Assembly: GCF_000799715.1 (NCBI RefSeq)
Contig: NZ_JUHG01000016.1
Span: 372,001-436,000, forward strand
Length of the DNA stretch: 64,000 nucleotides
Source: Martinezella rhizogenes
GTDB taxonomy: Bacteria; Pseudomonadota; Alphaproteobacteria; Rhizobiales; Rhizobiaceae
Reading direction: 5' to 3'
Under the pieces are notes generated by a model, which saw nothing but the letters and a program-made list of their open reading frames with translations, was not told the origin of the DNA and made no database searches. A program made the position numbers and the translations under genes. Every line of letters starts with the position of its first letter. Within the stretch, counting starts at the first letter, position 1. This document shows, piece after piece, positions 25,141 through 36,164 of this stretch.

Positions 25141-28100
25141 ATGCCCGCAGTCCAGTACCCATTCATTGACATCGCCGTGCACCCCCGCGTTCGGGAACGC
25201 TTTGCGCGCGGCGAAGCCATGGTAATGTTTTCGGCGGGCATGGATCGTGTTCTCTGGGCCAACGGCGCCGGGGCCAATCTCTTTGGCTATGACATTATTT
25301 ACGATTTTCTCGACCAGGGGCCGAAGGCCGGCGACGTCTCCTTCCGCCAGATCGAGGCGACGGCACGCGGGCTTGGAGCCATCGGCGACCAGCGCACCTT
25401 CCTGATCCGCATGGCCTCCGGCTTCCAGCGCGCCGTGGTCAACGCCGCCGTCGAAATCATCCGCGTGCAGGCGGGCGAGGAAGCTATCCTGTTTTCCTCT
25501 CCGGTCTCGGCCAAACCGCTTGCTCCGGCCGAAAGCGCCAGGCGGATGATCGACGGCTTCGACGATCCCGATACGCATATGGCCGTGATCGGCCGCGACG
25601 GCGACGTCATCGCCGCGTCCACTGGCTTCGATGCACTTGGCGTAACGCCGCAGACCGCAAGAATGTTAACGACCATGGCGGGCGCGCTGCCGGAACGCTT
25701 GATCAAGCGGCCGATCCCGACCGGCCGTGGCTATCTGCCCGCCGCCGTCGGCAAGCTGTCGGAAATCCCCACCTTGCATCTGCTCTTCGTCGTCGAGACC
25801 GTGCTCGGTCATCTCGACCCGACGGAAGGACCGGACACATCCGCCGCGCCGGCTGCAATCGCCAAGGTCGAGCCGGAGGCGGAAGAAGCCCGCAACGAGC
25901 TTGAAGCCGCAGCGGTCGAACCGACACCTGCTCCCGACACAACCCCTGTTGTGACAGCCGCCTCTCCTTCTGCCGACGTTCTCGATGCCGTAGCAGATAT
26001 CGAGGAAGTCGAGGATACGCCGGAAGCCGATGATGCGCGCGAGGCGATCCCGGCGCAATCCGATGCCGCGAGCGAGGATCTCGGCCAGCTGGCGACAATG
26101 GACGGCGCGACGCAGGAGCAGATCGAAGCTATCGCGTATGCCGACGAACTGACGGATGAAGCCGATGACGTGGTTGCACCAGCCGCCGCCGAAACCCCGG
26201 CGGAGCATGAGGAAGCACGCGTCCAGCCAGCTGCTCCCGAAAACGATACAGCGGTGGAGGGCCAATCGGCAGAGTTCGCGTTCAAGCGCAATGGCCGTGC
26301 CACCCGCTTTGTCTGGAAGATCGATGCCGAGGGCCGCTTCAGCGAGGTTTCGCGTGAATTCGCCGAAGCCGTCGGCCCAAATGCCGCCAAGGTAACGGGC
26401 AAGGCCTTCGCCGACGTCGCCGCGCGTTTCAACCTTGATTCGGACGGCAAGATCGCCGAGCTTCTGGCGCGGCGCGACACATGGTCGGGCCGGACGATCT
26501 ACTGGCCGGTGGAAAAGACCAGCCTGATGGTGCCGGTCGATCTCGCCGCCTTGCCGACCTATACGCGCAGCCGCGACTTCGACGGCTTCAGGGGCTTCGG
26601 CGTCGTCCGTCTCTCGGATGCGATCGAGGATCCGATGAAGCTGGGATCGATGCTGGGTGCGGACGAAGATCAGGCCGCTCCGGCGCCGGACGCCACGGAA
26701 GAACCAGCGGCGGCCGAGACGGATGCGACGGCTCCGGTAATTGCCGAAAGAGAGGAAACTGTTCCCGAAGCGGCAGAGGAACCCGCTCCCGCGAATGAAG
26801 AACCGCCGGCGCTGACGATTACCGAGACGCCGAACCGCCGCGAAACCGACAAGATCGTCCAGCTTCACGAACGGCGTTCATCTATGCCGGGCGGCCTGTC
26901 GCTGAGCGAACAGGCAGCCTTCCGCGAGATCGCCCGCCAGCTCGAACCCTTCGGCAAGCGCAGCGATCAACCCGAAGAAGCCACAGGAACCTCTCCAAAG
27001 CCGAATGCGGCGGACGAGATCCTGTCCGATGCGGCCGACGACGACATCGCTGAAGACCAGCCAAAGGATGAAATCGCGCCGGAGACCGACGCCGTCGCGC
27101 AATCCGAACCGGACAAACCGGAGCCCCTGGTTGAGGCCGAAAAGCCGGAAGAGCATCTCGATCCGCTGGGTGTCCTGAACACCGCCATCCCGTCGCGCGT
27201 TAAAATGCGCAATGGCCTATCGGACGAGATCGTCGATCAACTGCCGCTCGCCATTCTCATCCACGCCGGCGACCGGCTGATCCATGGCAATCCGGAATTC
27301 CTGCGGCTGACGGGTTATGAGAGCCTTGCCGACCTCGACCATGTCGGTGGCCTGGATGCGCTGCTGCAGCGCCATGACCTCGAAGGCAAGACCGAGCAGC
27401 CGGGCACGATGATGGTGGTGCGCGCCGACGATACGCTGGTGCCGGTCACCGCGCGGCTGCAGTCGATCCGCTGGGAAGACGGCACCGCCCTGATGCTGGC
27501 GCTGATGCCGATCGAGAAGAATGATGCCGCATCGTCGGAGCCCGTACCCGAAGAAGCGCGGCCGGAGCGCATGATCGAAAAGCTCGGCAAGTTGCAGGTC
27601 GAAATCGAGGAGCTGCAATCGACGCTGGAAACCGCGACGGATGGCGTCGTCATCATCGGCCAGGACGGCGACATCCGCTCGATGAACCGTTCGGCGAGCG
27701 CCCTCTTCAACTTTGACGACCAGGAAACCCGCGGTAAACCTTTCGTCATGCTGTTCGCTCATGAAAGCCAGAAGGCCGTACTCGATTACCTTAGCGGGCT
27801 CTCGGGCCATGGCGTGGCGAGCGTGTTGAATGACGGCCGCGAGGTCATGGGCCGCGAGGCGTCGGGCGGCTTCGTGCCGTTGTTCATGACCATGGGGCGG
27901 CTGAACTCCTCCAACGGCTATTGCGCCGTCATCCGCGATATCACGCAATGGAAACGCACCGAGGAAGAGCTGCGCAACGCCAAGCGCGCGGCGGAAACCG
28001 CCAATGCCCACAAGACGGATTTCCTTGCCCGCGTCAGCCATGAAATCCGCACGCCGCTCAACGCCATCATCGGCTTTTCCGACATGATGGCCGGCGAGCG

Positions 28101-28710
28101 CTTCGGGCCGATCGGTCATTCCCGCTATATCGAATACGCGACCGACATCGGCCGCTCCGGCCGGCATGTGCTCGATATCGTCAACGATCTCCTGGATATC
28201 TCCAAGATCGAAGCCGGCGAGATGGACCTGGAATTTGCCTCTGTCGGCCTTAACGAGGCGATTGCCGAGGCCGTATCGCTGGTGCAGCCGCAGGCTAACG
28301 GCCAGCGCGTCATCATCCGCACCGCACTGTCGCAAGCCGTGCCGAATGTCGTCGCCGACCTGCGCTCGATCAAGCAGATCGCGCTCAACATCCTGTCGAA
28401 CGCCATCCGCTTCACGCCGTCCGGCGGCCAGATCGTGGTTTCCACCTCCTATGAGGGGAATGGCAGCGTCGTCATGCGCATCCGCGATACCGGCGTCGGC
28501 ATGACACGCTCGGAGCTGGAACAGGCAATGAAGCCCTTCCGCCAGGTCTCCACCAATTCCCGCAAACGCGGCGATGGCACCGGCCTCGGCCTGCCGCTGA
28601 CCAAAGCCATGGTCGACGCCAACCGCGCGACGTTCTCAATCAATTCGTCGCCGAACGAGGGGACCTTGGTGGAAGTCACTTTCCCCTCGCCGCGGGTACT
28701 GGCGAATTGA
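25141..28710 (+). CDS. cbrA: PdhS-family sensor histidine kinase CbrA
   Basis: A 1189-residue kinase of the DivJ/PleC/PdhS group that, in S. meliloti, acts on DivK and controls the CtrA cell-cycle pathway and envelope traits. It has no obvious membrane segment. The N-terminal sensor part covers about 1-230. An acidic Ala/Glu/Pro-rich linker follows (about 230-385), then a conserved segment (about 385-510), a second acidic linker, and PAS domains at about 700-940. The kinase core has H967 in VSHEIRTPLNAIIGFSDMM, then N-box NILSNAIRF, G1 DTGVGM and G2 GDGTGLGLPLTKAM. The name rests on kinase-core similarity and the neighbouring phasin gene, which matches S. meliloti. Confidence 0.8.
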   Translation: MPAVQYPFIDIAVHPRVRERFARGEAMVMFSAGMDRVLWANGAGANLFGYDIIYDFLDQGPKAGDVSFRQIEATARGLGAIGDQRTFLIRMASGFQRAVVNAAVEIIRVQAGEEAILFSSPVSAKPLAPAESARRMIDGFDDPDTHMAVIGRDGDVIAASTGFDALGVTPQTARMLTTMAGALPERLIKRPIPTGRGYLPAAVGKLSEIPTLHLLFVVETVLGHLDPTEGPDTSAAPAAIAKVEPEAEEARNELEAAAVEPTPAPDTTPVVTAASPSADVLDAVADIEEVEDTPEADDAREAIPAQSDAASEDLGQLATMDGATQEQIEAIAYADELTDEADDVVAPAAAETPAEHEEARVQPAAPENDTAVEGQSAEFAFKRNGRATRFVWKIDAEGRFSEVSREFAEAVGPNAAKVTGKAFADVAARFNLDSDGKIAELLARRDTWSGRTIYWPVEKTSLMVPVDLAALPTYTRSRDFDGFRGFGVVRLSDAIEDPMKLGSMLGADEDQAAPAPDATEEPAAAETDATAPVIAEREETVPEAAEEPAPANEEPPALTITETPNRRETDKIVQLHERRSSMPGGLSLSEQAAFREIARQLEPFGKRSDQPEEATGTSPKPNAADEILSDAADDDIAEDQPKDEIAPETDAVAQSEPDKPEPLVEAEKPEEHLDPLGVLNTAIPSRVKMRNGLSDEIVDQLPLAILIHAGDRLIHGNPEFLRLTGYESLADLDHVGGLDALLQRHDLEGKTEQPGTMMVVRADDTLVPVTARLQSIRWEDGTALMLALMPIEKNDAASSEPVPEEARPERMIEKLGKLQVEIEELQSTLETATDGVVIIGQDGDIRSMNRSASALFNFDDQETRGKPFVMLFAHESQKAVLDYLSGLSGHGVASVLNDGREVMGREASGGFVPLFMTMGRLNSSNGYCAVIRDITQWKRTEEELRNAKRAAETANAHKTDFLARVSHEIRTPLNAIIGFSDMMAGERFGPIGHSRYIEYATDIGRSGRHVLDIVNDLLDISKIEAGEMDLEFASVGLNEAIAEAVSLVQPQANGQRVIIRTALSQAVPNVVADLRSIKQIALNILSNAIRFTPSGGQIVVSTSYEGNGSVVMRIRDTGVGMTRSELEQAMKPFRQVSTNSRKRGDGTGLGLPLTKAMVDANRATFSINSSPNEGTLVEVTFPSPRVLAN

Positions 28711-28861
28711 TTTCTGATCTGTGAAATTGAGCGACGGGTTGCCGGCAGACGCTTCGACCATTTTGGCACGTAAAATGGCTTAGATAGGCTGGAGAAAGAC
28801 AGTTTGCCTCTTATCTCATTTCAGGAGGGAATGGGAAAGAGATGCAAAAGGAGGACCCGCA

Positions 28862-29335
28862 ATGGCAAAGAACACGATCTGCCTATGGTACGACAAGGAC
28901 GCCGAGGCTGCCGCCCACTTCTACGCCGAGACCTTTCCCGACAGCGCGGTAGGCGCCGTCATTCGTGCGCCTGGGAACTATCCCGAGGGCAAGCAGGGAG
29001 ACGTCCTGGTTGTTGAATTCACCGTTGCGGGTATTCCTTGTATCGGCCTGAACGGCGGCCCGGTATTCAAACACAACGAAGCCTTCTCATTTCAAATCGC
29101 GACTGACGACCAGGAAGAGACAGACCGCTACTGGAACGCCATTGTCGGCAATGACGGACGGGAAAGTGAATGTGGCTGGTGCAAAGACAAATGGGGCGTG
29201 TCCTGGCAGATCACGCCGCGCGTATTGACCGAAGCGCTCGCGGCCGGCGGCGATCAAGCTAAGCGTGCTTTCGATGCGATGATGACCATGAGGAAAATCG
29301 ATGTCGGGGTGATCGAAGCGGCGCGGCGCGGCTAA
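28862..29335 (+). CDS. PhnB-like VOC family protein
   Basis: A 157-residue protein of the PhnB/3-demethylubiquinone-methyltransferase-like VOC subgroup. It starts MAKNTICLWYDKDAEAAAHFYAETFPDS and contains GKQGDVLVVEFTVAGIPCIGLNGGP and CGWCKDKWGVSWQITP, all signatures of this subgroup. ATG has AAGGAGG nine bases upstream. It stands between the true 3' end of cbrA and a degraded second copy of that 3' end, so it may have been inserted there. Function unknown; members are often annotated as glyoxalase-like. Confidence 0.85.
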   Translation: MAKNTICLWYDKDAEAAAHFYAETFPDSAVGAVIRAPGNYPEGKQGDVLVVEFTVAGIPCIGLNGGPVFKHNEAFSFQIATDDQEETDRYWNAIVGNDGRESECGWCKDKWGVSWQITPRVLTEALAAGGDQAKRAFDAMMTMRKIDVGVIEAARRG

Positions 29336-29353
29336 GGCAGACGCGAGATCTTC

Positions 29354-29426
29354 GGGATTAATTCGTTGTCGAGGAGGGGCCTTGCTGGAAGTGACCTTCC
29401 CGGTGCCGCAGGTGCTGGCGAACTGA
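29354..29426 (+). pseudogene. Degraded second copy of the cbrA 3' end
   Basis: This 73-base stretch repeats bases 28636-28710 of cbrA with about 17 substitutions and a two-base net deletion. In the frame of its own stop codon it reads LLEVTFPVPQVLAN, against LVEVTFPSPRVLAN at the end of CbrA. It has no start codon or upstream kinase sequence. It is a remnant of a kinase gene end, either from duplication or from replacement of the 3' end by an inserted segment. Confidence 0.8.
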
Positions 29427-29446
29427 AGGAGCGCACCGGCCCGTTG

Positions 29447-29866
29447 TCAGAACCAGAGATCGCGTACACACCGCCCTTTTGAAGGAAGGTCTTCGAACGT
29501 ATCGAGCCCATCGAAATGATCGATGGGCAGGTCGGAGACGAGATCCGGCGGCGCAAGTCGCAGGTTTACGGCCATTCGCCGGCGGCCATCTTTTTGAAGC
29601 CGCAGCCCGCGCCAGCTCAACACGCAGGCGCAGGACGGACAGAACAATATTTCAAGAGACGAATTGTCCCTTCCGGCACGCGTATAGGAGGCGGTCTTCC
29701 CGCTGATGGAGATACGCTCGCCCTCGTAGTCGTAGGCCCAAAGCGCGCCATAGCGTCGGCAGAGTGTGCAGTTGCACGCCGTAATCGAGCCAGGATCGCC
29801 CTTAAGCGCCCAGCTTGCCTTGCCACAATGACATGAACCGATCAGCATGAGTGCATCTTGCTGCAT
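29447..29866 (-). CDS. GFA-family (glutathione-dependent formaldehyde-activating-like) protein
   Basis: A 139-residue zinc-binding protein of the Mss4-like fold. The metal ligands are seen in GSCHCG, ACNCTLCRRYG and FCPSCACVL, the family pattern. ATG 29866 or 29848 could be the start; neither has a strong ribosome site, and the family motif begins four residues after the second. Despite the family name, most members are not proven to act on formaldehyde. It is convergent with the kinase remnant at its 3' side. Confidence 0.8.
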   Translation of the reverse strand: MQQDALMLIGSCHCGKASWALKGDPGSITACNCTLCRRYGALWAYDYEGERISISGKTASYTRAGRDNSSLEILFCPSCACVLSWRGLRLQKDGRRRMAVNLRLAPPDLVSDLPIDHFDGLDTFEDLPSKGRCVRDLWF

Positions 29867-30024
29867 ATTTGAAGACAGTATTCTGCCTCGGTCACCCGAC
29901 GCCTGCAAGTGGCGCAAGTCGCATATTGTCTCTACGCCGACCTCCGGCCCGATTCATGCCGTGCCGGTGACGTGACTCTTGCTACAGACGGTGGACCACG
30001 ATACCCCGAGCGCGGCGACGGGGA

Positions 30025-31929
30025 TCACTCCCCGCGAGCCTTCTCAGCCTTGCGCTTGGCGCGCGAATCCGGCTTGCCGGCCGGCGGACTGGCATCGCTC
30101 TTGGCGAAATTCGGCTTGCCCGGCTTCTTCACCCAAGGCTTCTTGTCGGAAGCACCCTCGCCTGCCCGTTCCGGCTTGCGGTCGGACTTCCATTTCGGCT
30201 TGCTGTCGTCGTGCGGACGAGCAGCCTTGTCGGCGAAGGGCTTCTTACCGTAGCCGCCCTCGCGCTTGACCTGCGAAAAATCCGGGATGCCGGCGAGCGG
30301 CTTGACGCGGATGCCGCGTTCCAACGCCTTGTCTGGGCCAATGGCTGCCAGGAAGCGTTCAGCGCCTTCGGCCGAAAACTCGACGAAGGTTTCTTCCGGC
30401 TGCATCTTGATCGCACCAATGTCGCGCTTGGTGAGGTTGCCGTTGCGGCAAAGCATCGGGATCAGCCAGCGCGGCTCGGCATTCTGCTTGCGGCCGACCG
30501 AGAGCGATACCCAGACACCATCGGTGAAATCGTTGCGGCCAGCGCCGGCGGGCGCTTCGTCATACCGCGTGACCGGAAAGTCGTCGCGGCGGGGCTTTTT
30601 GCGTTCACCTTCGGCCGGCACATCCTGCAGGTCTTCGGGTGCGGAATGACCGGTGCGGTATTGACGCAGGAACGCGGCGGCAACCTGTTCGGCGCCATGG
30701 CTCTGCAACAGCTGCTGAACCAGCGACTGCTCGTCGTCACGCAGCGGAGCGGTGAAAATCGGATCGGCGAGAAGACGCTCGTCGTCACGCTGGCTGACTT
30801 CATCGGCCGATGGCGGCTTTGCCCAGGTGGCGCGAATGCGGGCGGCTTCCAGCAGGCGTTCGGTGCGGCGACGGCCGCTGAGCGGCACGATCAGGGCGCT
30901 GACGCCCTTGCGGCCAGCGCGGCCCGTGCGGCCGCTGCGATGCAGAAGCGTTTCCGGGTTGGTCGGTATGTCGGCGTGAATCACCAGATCGAGGCCCGGC
31001 AAGTCGATGCCGCGAGCGGCGACGTCGGTGGCGATGCAGACGCGGGCACGACCGTCGCGCATGGCCTGAAGCGCATGCGTGCGCTCGCTCTGGCTAAGCT
31101 CGCCGGAGAGCGCAACGACGGAGAAGCCGCGATTGTTGAAGCGTGCCGTCAGATGGTTGACCGCTGCACGCGTCGAGCAGAACACGATCGCATTCTGCGC
31201 TTCGTAGTAGCGCAGAACGTTGATGATAGCGTTTTCCCTGTCGCTCGGCACGACCGTCAGCGCACGATAGTCGATATCGACATGCTGCTTGGCTTCCGTG
31301 GCGCTGGCGATGCGCACGGCGTCACGCTGATAGTTTTCGGCAAGCTTGGCGATCGAGCGCGGCACGGTCGCCGAGAACATCATCGTCCGCCGTTCGGCAG
31401 GCGACGTTTCGAGGATGAATTCGAGGTCTTCGCGGAAGCCGAGATCGAGCATCTCGTCGGCCTCATCCAGCACGACGGCCTTCAGCTTGGAAATATCGAG
31501 CGAGTTGCGGCGGATATGGTCGCAAAGACGGCCCGGCGTTCCCACAACGATGTGCGCGCCACGCTCCAGCGCCCGCTTCTCGGTGCGCATGTCCATGCCG
31601 CCGACGCAGGAGACGATGGTGGCGCCCGTCAGCTCGTAGAGCCATTCCAGCTCGCGCTGGACCTGCAAGGCAAGTTCGCGGGTCGGCGCGATCGCCAGCG
31701 CCAGCGGCGTGCCGGCGCGGCCGAAGCGCTCGGCGCCTTCCAGCAGGGTCGGGGCCAGCGCCAGGCCGAAGGCTACCGTCTTGCCGGAGCCGGTCTGGGC
31801 CGACACCAACGCGTCCTTGCCAGCAAGGTCGGGATCGAGCATCGACTTTTGTACCGGCGTCAGCGTTTCGTAACCACGCTTTGCCAAAGCCTGGGCAATC
31901 GCAGGAACGATGCCTTCGAATTCGGTCAT
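30025..31929 (-). CDS. DEAD-box ATP-dependent RNA helicase (DeaD/CsdA type)
   Basis: A 634-residue RNA helicase. The core has the Q motif region GYETLTPVQKSML, motif I AQTGSGKT, motif II LDEADEML, motif III MFSATVPRS and motif VI HRSGRTGRAGRKG. An RNA-binding DbpA-like domain (about 455-545, FTDGVWVSLSVGRKQNAEPRWLIPMLCRNG) places it with DeaD/CsdA proteins. The last 80 residues are Lys/Arg/Pro-rich and disordered. It probably assists ribosome assembly and mRNA turnover, especially in the cold. Start ATG 31929 follows a 213-bp AT-richer gap that holds its promoter. Confidence 0.92.
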   Translation of the reverse strand: MTEFEGIVPAIAQALAKRGYETLTPVQKSMLDPDLAGKDALVSAQTGSGKTVAFGLALAPTLLEGAERFGRAGTPLALAIAPTRELALQVQRELEWLYELTGATIVSCVGGMDMRTEKRALERGAHIVVGTPGRLCDHIRRNSLDISKLKAVVLDEADEMLDLGFREDLEFILETSPAERRTMMFSATVPRSIAKLAENYQRDAVRIASATEAKQHVDIDYRALTVVPSDRENAIINVLRYYEAQNAIVFCSTRAAVNHLTARFNNRGFSVVALSGELSQSERTHALQAMRDGRARVCIATDVAARGIDLPGLDLVIHADIPTNPETLLHRSGRTGRAGRKGVSALIVPLSGRRRTERLLEAARIRATWAKPPSADEVSQRDDERLLADPIFTAPLRDDEQSLVQQLLQSHGAEQVAAAFLRQYRTGHSAPEDLQDVPAEGERKKPRRDDFPVTRYDEAPAGAGRNDFTDGVWVSLSVGRKQNAEPRWLIPMLCRNGNLTKRDIGAIKMQPEETFVEFSAEGAERFLAAIGPDKALERGIRVKPLAGIPDFSQVKREGGYGKKPFADKAARPHDDSKPKWKSDRKPERAGEGASDKKPWVKKPGKPNFAKSDASPPAGKPDSRAKRKAEKARGE

Positions 31930-32070
31930 GTCTTGTCTTTCGGAATTCTTCACGCGCCAGGAGGCACGGATCATCGTGGCCCGCACGTCGCAAGCCTCTT
32001 CTTCAGCCGTGCACATACTGGTTCAGCGCGACAATGTACAGAGCGGGCGCATATTTGTGCAGCGCGAACC

Positions 32071-32099
32071 AAAAAAAGGCAGCGAATCGGGCTGCCTTT
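32071..32099 (-). terminator. Rho-independent terminator of acsA2
   Basis: AAAGGCAGC (32075-32083) and GCTGCCTTT (32091-32099) form a 9-bp stem with a 7-base loop. On the minus strand seven Ts follow. It lies 44 bp beyond the acetoacetyl-CoA synthetase stop. The rest of the gap 31930-32142 shows no gene. Confidence 0.85.
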
Positions 32100-32142
32100 A
32101 GCCTTCATGGGGTCGAATGAAGGCTTGCGTCAATCAGGGCTG

Positions 32143-34098
<1,956 letters not shown>

Positions 34099-34263
34099 AT
34101 GATCTCCCCCTGCTTTTTGGCTTATATACCATGCTGCAGCGCATTATAAAGTCACAGAGTCGTCGACCCTCCCGCTGTACAACGTTTGCATCCGCCGATC
34201 ATTTCCTATATCCGGCAAACACAGGCATATCAGCGCTATGAGTATGAAAGTCTCCGCGAGATC

Positions 34264-36159
34264 ATGAGCACGTCGAGGAACAAGAAGTGGCGGTTGACGA
34301 TACGATCGGCCTCGCGCTGGCTGCCGGCCGTCGCGCGCACTTTCGGCATCGTGCTGCTGACCGTCCTCATCGTCTTCGCCGTCTTCAGGGCAACCGCCCC
34401 GTTCCTGATCTCCAGCGGGCTGGTGCGCTCCGGCATCGAGAAGGCACTGTCGGACTGGACCGGATATCGCGCCCAGATCGAGGGTGACCCGACGCTGGAG
34501 TTCTGGCCGACGCCGCGCGTGACGCTCAATCAGGTCACCATCCGCGAGCCGACGAAGAACGGCAAGGTACTCGGCCATGTCGACAGTCTTTCGGCTGATT
34601 TCTCGCTGTTTGCGGCGCTGCGTGGACGCGCGCATTTCCATGAGTTCCATTTCCTGCGGCCGACGCTCTATATCCGCCGCGACGAAACCGGCCTGATCGA
34701 CTGGACGAATGAAGGGCTGCTGTCCAAGGCGATCGAGCGGGTGGAAACATCCGCCAACCAGGGCATGCCGATGCGGCGGGAGCAGGATGCGGATATCGGC
34801 ACGCTGACCATCGATGACGGCAGTGTCGAGATGACCGACGAGCGCACCGGCAACATCTACAAGATGAACGGCGTCAACGCTGACATCACCTGGCCACGGC
34901 TGTCGCGGCCGATGTCGGCCGTCATCCTGGCGCGGCTCAACGGCCAGGACGTCAAGATCGATTTCAATTCCAGCCAGCCTCTGCTGCTGTTTGCCGGCAA
35001 GAGCGTGGATGCAAGGACGAGCTTCTCCTCGCCGCTGATCAACTGGACCTATACCGGCGTCAGCAGCATCTCCGATTTCTCGACGCTCGCCGGAAATCTG
35101 GATCTGAGCGTGCCGAACGTGCCCTCATTCCTTGCCTGGAGCGGCGAGCATCTGCCGGCCGCCAATACGCTGCAGAACGTCTCGCTCAACGCCGATATCG
35201 TCGCGATCCAGAATGGCCTGCGTTTCAACAATCTGAATTTCAAGGTCAACGATTCCGCCGCGTCCGGCGTCATGGACCTGAGCTATACGACAGCCGGCAA
35301 GCCAAAGATTTCCGGCACGCTCGCCTTCGACCAGATGAACCTCAATCCGTTCCTGGCGGCATTCTCCATGCGGCTGGCGGCCGATACCGCCATCGATGCG
35401 CTGATCAACGGCAATCCGCTGCAGCGCCTCGACGTGGATATGCGGCTCTCGTCGAACAAGGCCTGGCTCGGTCCCTTCCAATTCGACAATATCGGTGCCA
35501 GCCTGCTGGTGGCCGGCGGCAAGGCGAAATTCGACATCGGCGACAGCGGCTTCGAGGGCGGGGATCTGACTGCGCATCTGGAAGTCACGCAAGGCGACTT
35601 CGATGGAGGCGGCAAATTGCAGATATCCATCCGCAACGCCGATTTCGGGGGGCTTTTCGCTCGTCTCAAGCTCGTTGGTCCGCTGCCGATGACGACAGGA
35701 TCGCTGGATCTGGCGCTCAGCACCTCGAAGCCGATCTGGGCCGCCAATCTCGGCGATGTCGCCGGCAAGATGAATTTCACCGCACAGGCGGGCTCCTTCC
35801 GGCAATTCAACATCTCCGCCTTCCGCGCGCTTGCCGCCGACAAGGCTTTCTTCCGGATGAGCGATATCGCCGACACGGCCTTCGATTTCGACAGCCTTAA
35901 TGTCGATGCAAGCTTCGCCAAGGGATCGGCCGAGGTGCATAGCGCCAAGATCACAGGGCGCAACGAGACGGTGACGCTGAACGGCGTCGTTCCCTTCCGC
36001 AGCAACGGACTGGCGCTTTCAGGCGCCCTCGAGGCGAGCAACCCGGCTGACACACCGGATCTGCCGATGCTGCCCTTCTTCATCGGGGGCACCTGGCCGG
36101 ACCCGGTGATCTCCCCGGTCACGACACTGCTGCAGAAACCCGACCAGCCGCAGCAATAA
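34264..36159 (+). CDS. AsmA-family protein
   Basis: A 631-residue envelope protein of the AsmA/YhdP-like group, related to bridge-type lipid-transfer proteins. After a basic start (MSTSRNKKWRLTIRSASRWL) there is one membrane anchor (ARTFGIVLLTVLIVFAVFRATAP). The AsmA N-terminal pattern YRAQIEGDPTLEFWPTPRVTLNQVTI follows, and a long beta-rich periplasmic domain with the AsmA C-terminal region (GNLDLSVPNVPSFLAW, GDVAGKMNFTAQAGSFRQFN). The ATG is chosen over an in-frame TTG at 34186. It is convergent with potI (5-bp gap) and divergent from acsA2. Confidence 0.85.
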   Translation: MSTSRNKKWRLTIRSASRWLPAVARTFGIVLLTVLIVFAVFRATAPFLISSGLVRSGIEKALSDWTGYRAQIEGDPTLEFWPTPRVTLNQVTIREPTKNGKVLGHVDSLSADFSLFAALRGRAHFHEFHFLRPTLYIRRDETGLIDWTNEGLLSKAIERVETSANQGMPMRREQDADIGTLTIDDGSVEMTDERTGNIYKMNGVNADITWPRLSRPMSAVILARLNGQDVKIDFNSSQPLLLFAGKSVDARTSFSSPLINWTYTGVSSISDFSTLAGNLDLSVPNVPSFLAWSGEHLPAANTLQNVSLNADIVAIQNGLRFNNLNFKVNDSAASGVMDLSYTTAGKPKISGTLAFDQMNLNPFLAAFSMRLAADTAIDALINGNPLQRLDVDMRLSSNKAWLGPFQFDNIGASLLVAGGKAKFDIGDSGFEGGDLTAHLEVTQGDFDGGGKLQISIRNADFGGLFARLKLVGPLPMTTGSLDLALSTSKPIWAANLGDVAGKMNFTAQAGSFRQFNISAFRALAADKAFFRMSDIADTAFDFDSLNVDASFAKGSAEVHSAKITGRNETVTLNGVVPFRSNGLALSGALEASNPADTPDLPMLPFFIGGTWPDPVISPVTTLLQKPDQPQQ

Positions 36160-36164
36160 AACCC

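Noticed and set aside
25666..26868. 400-codon minus-strand frame inside cbrA
   Set aside because: Arg/Gly-rich shadow of the acidic linker region of CbrA; no protein-like pattern.
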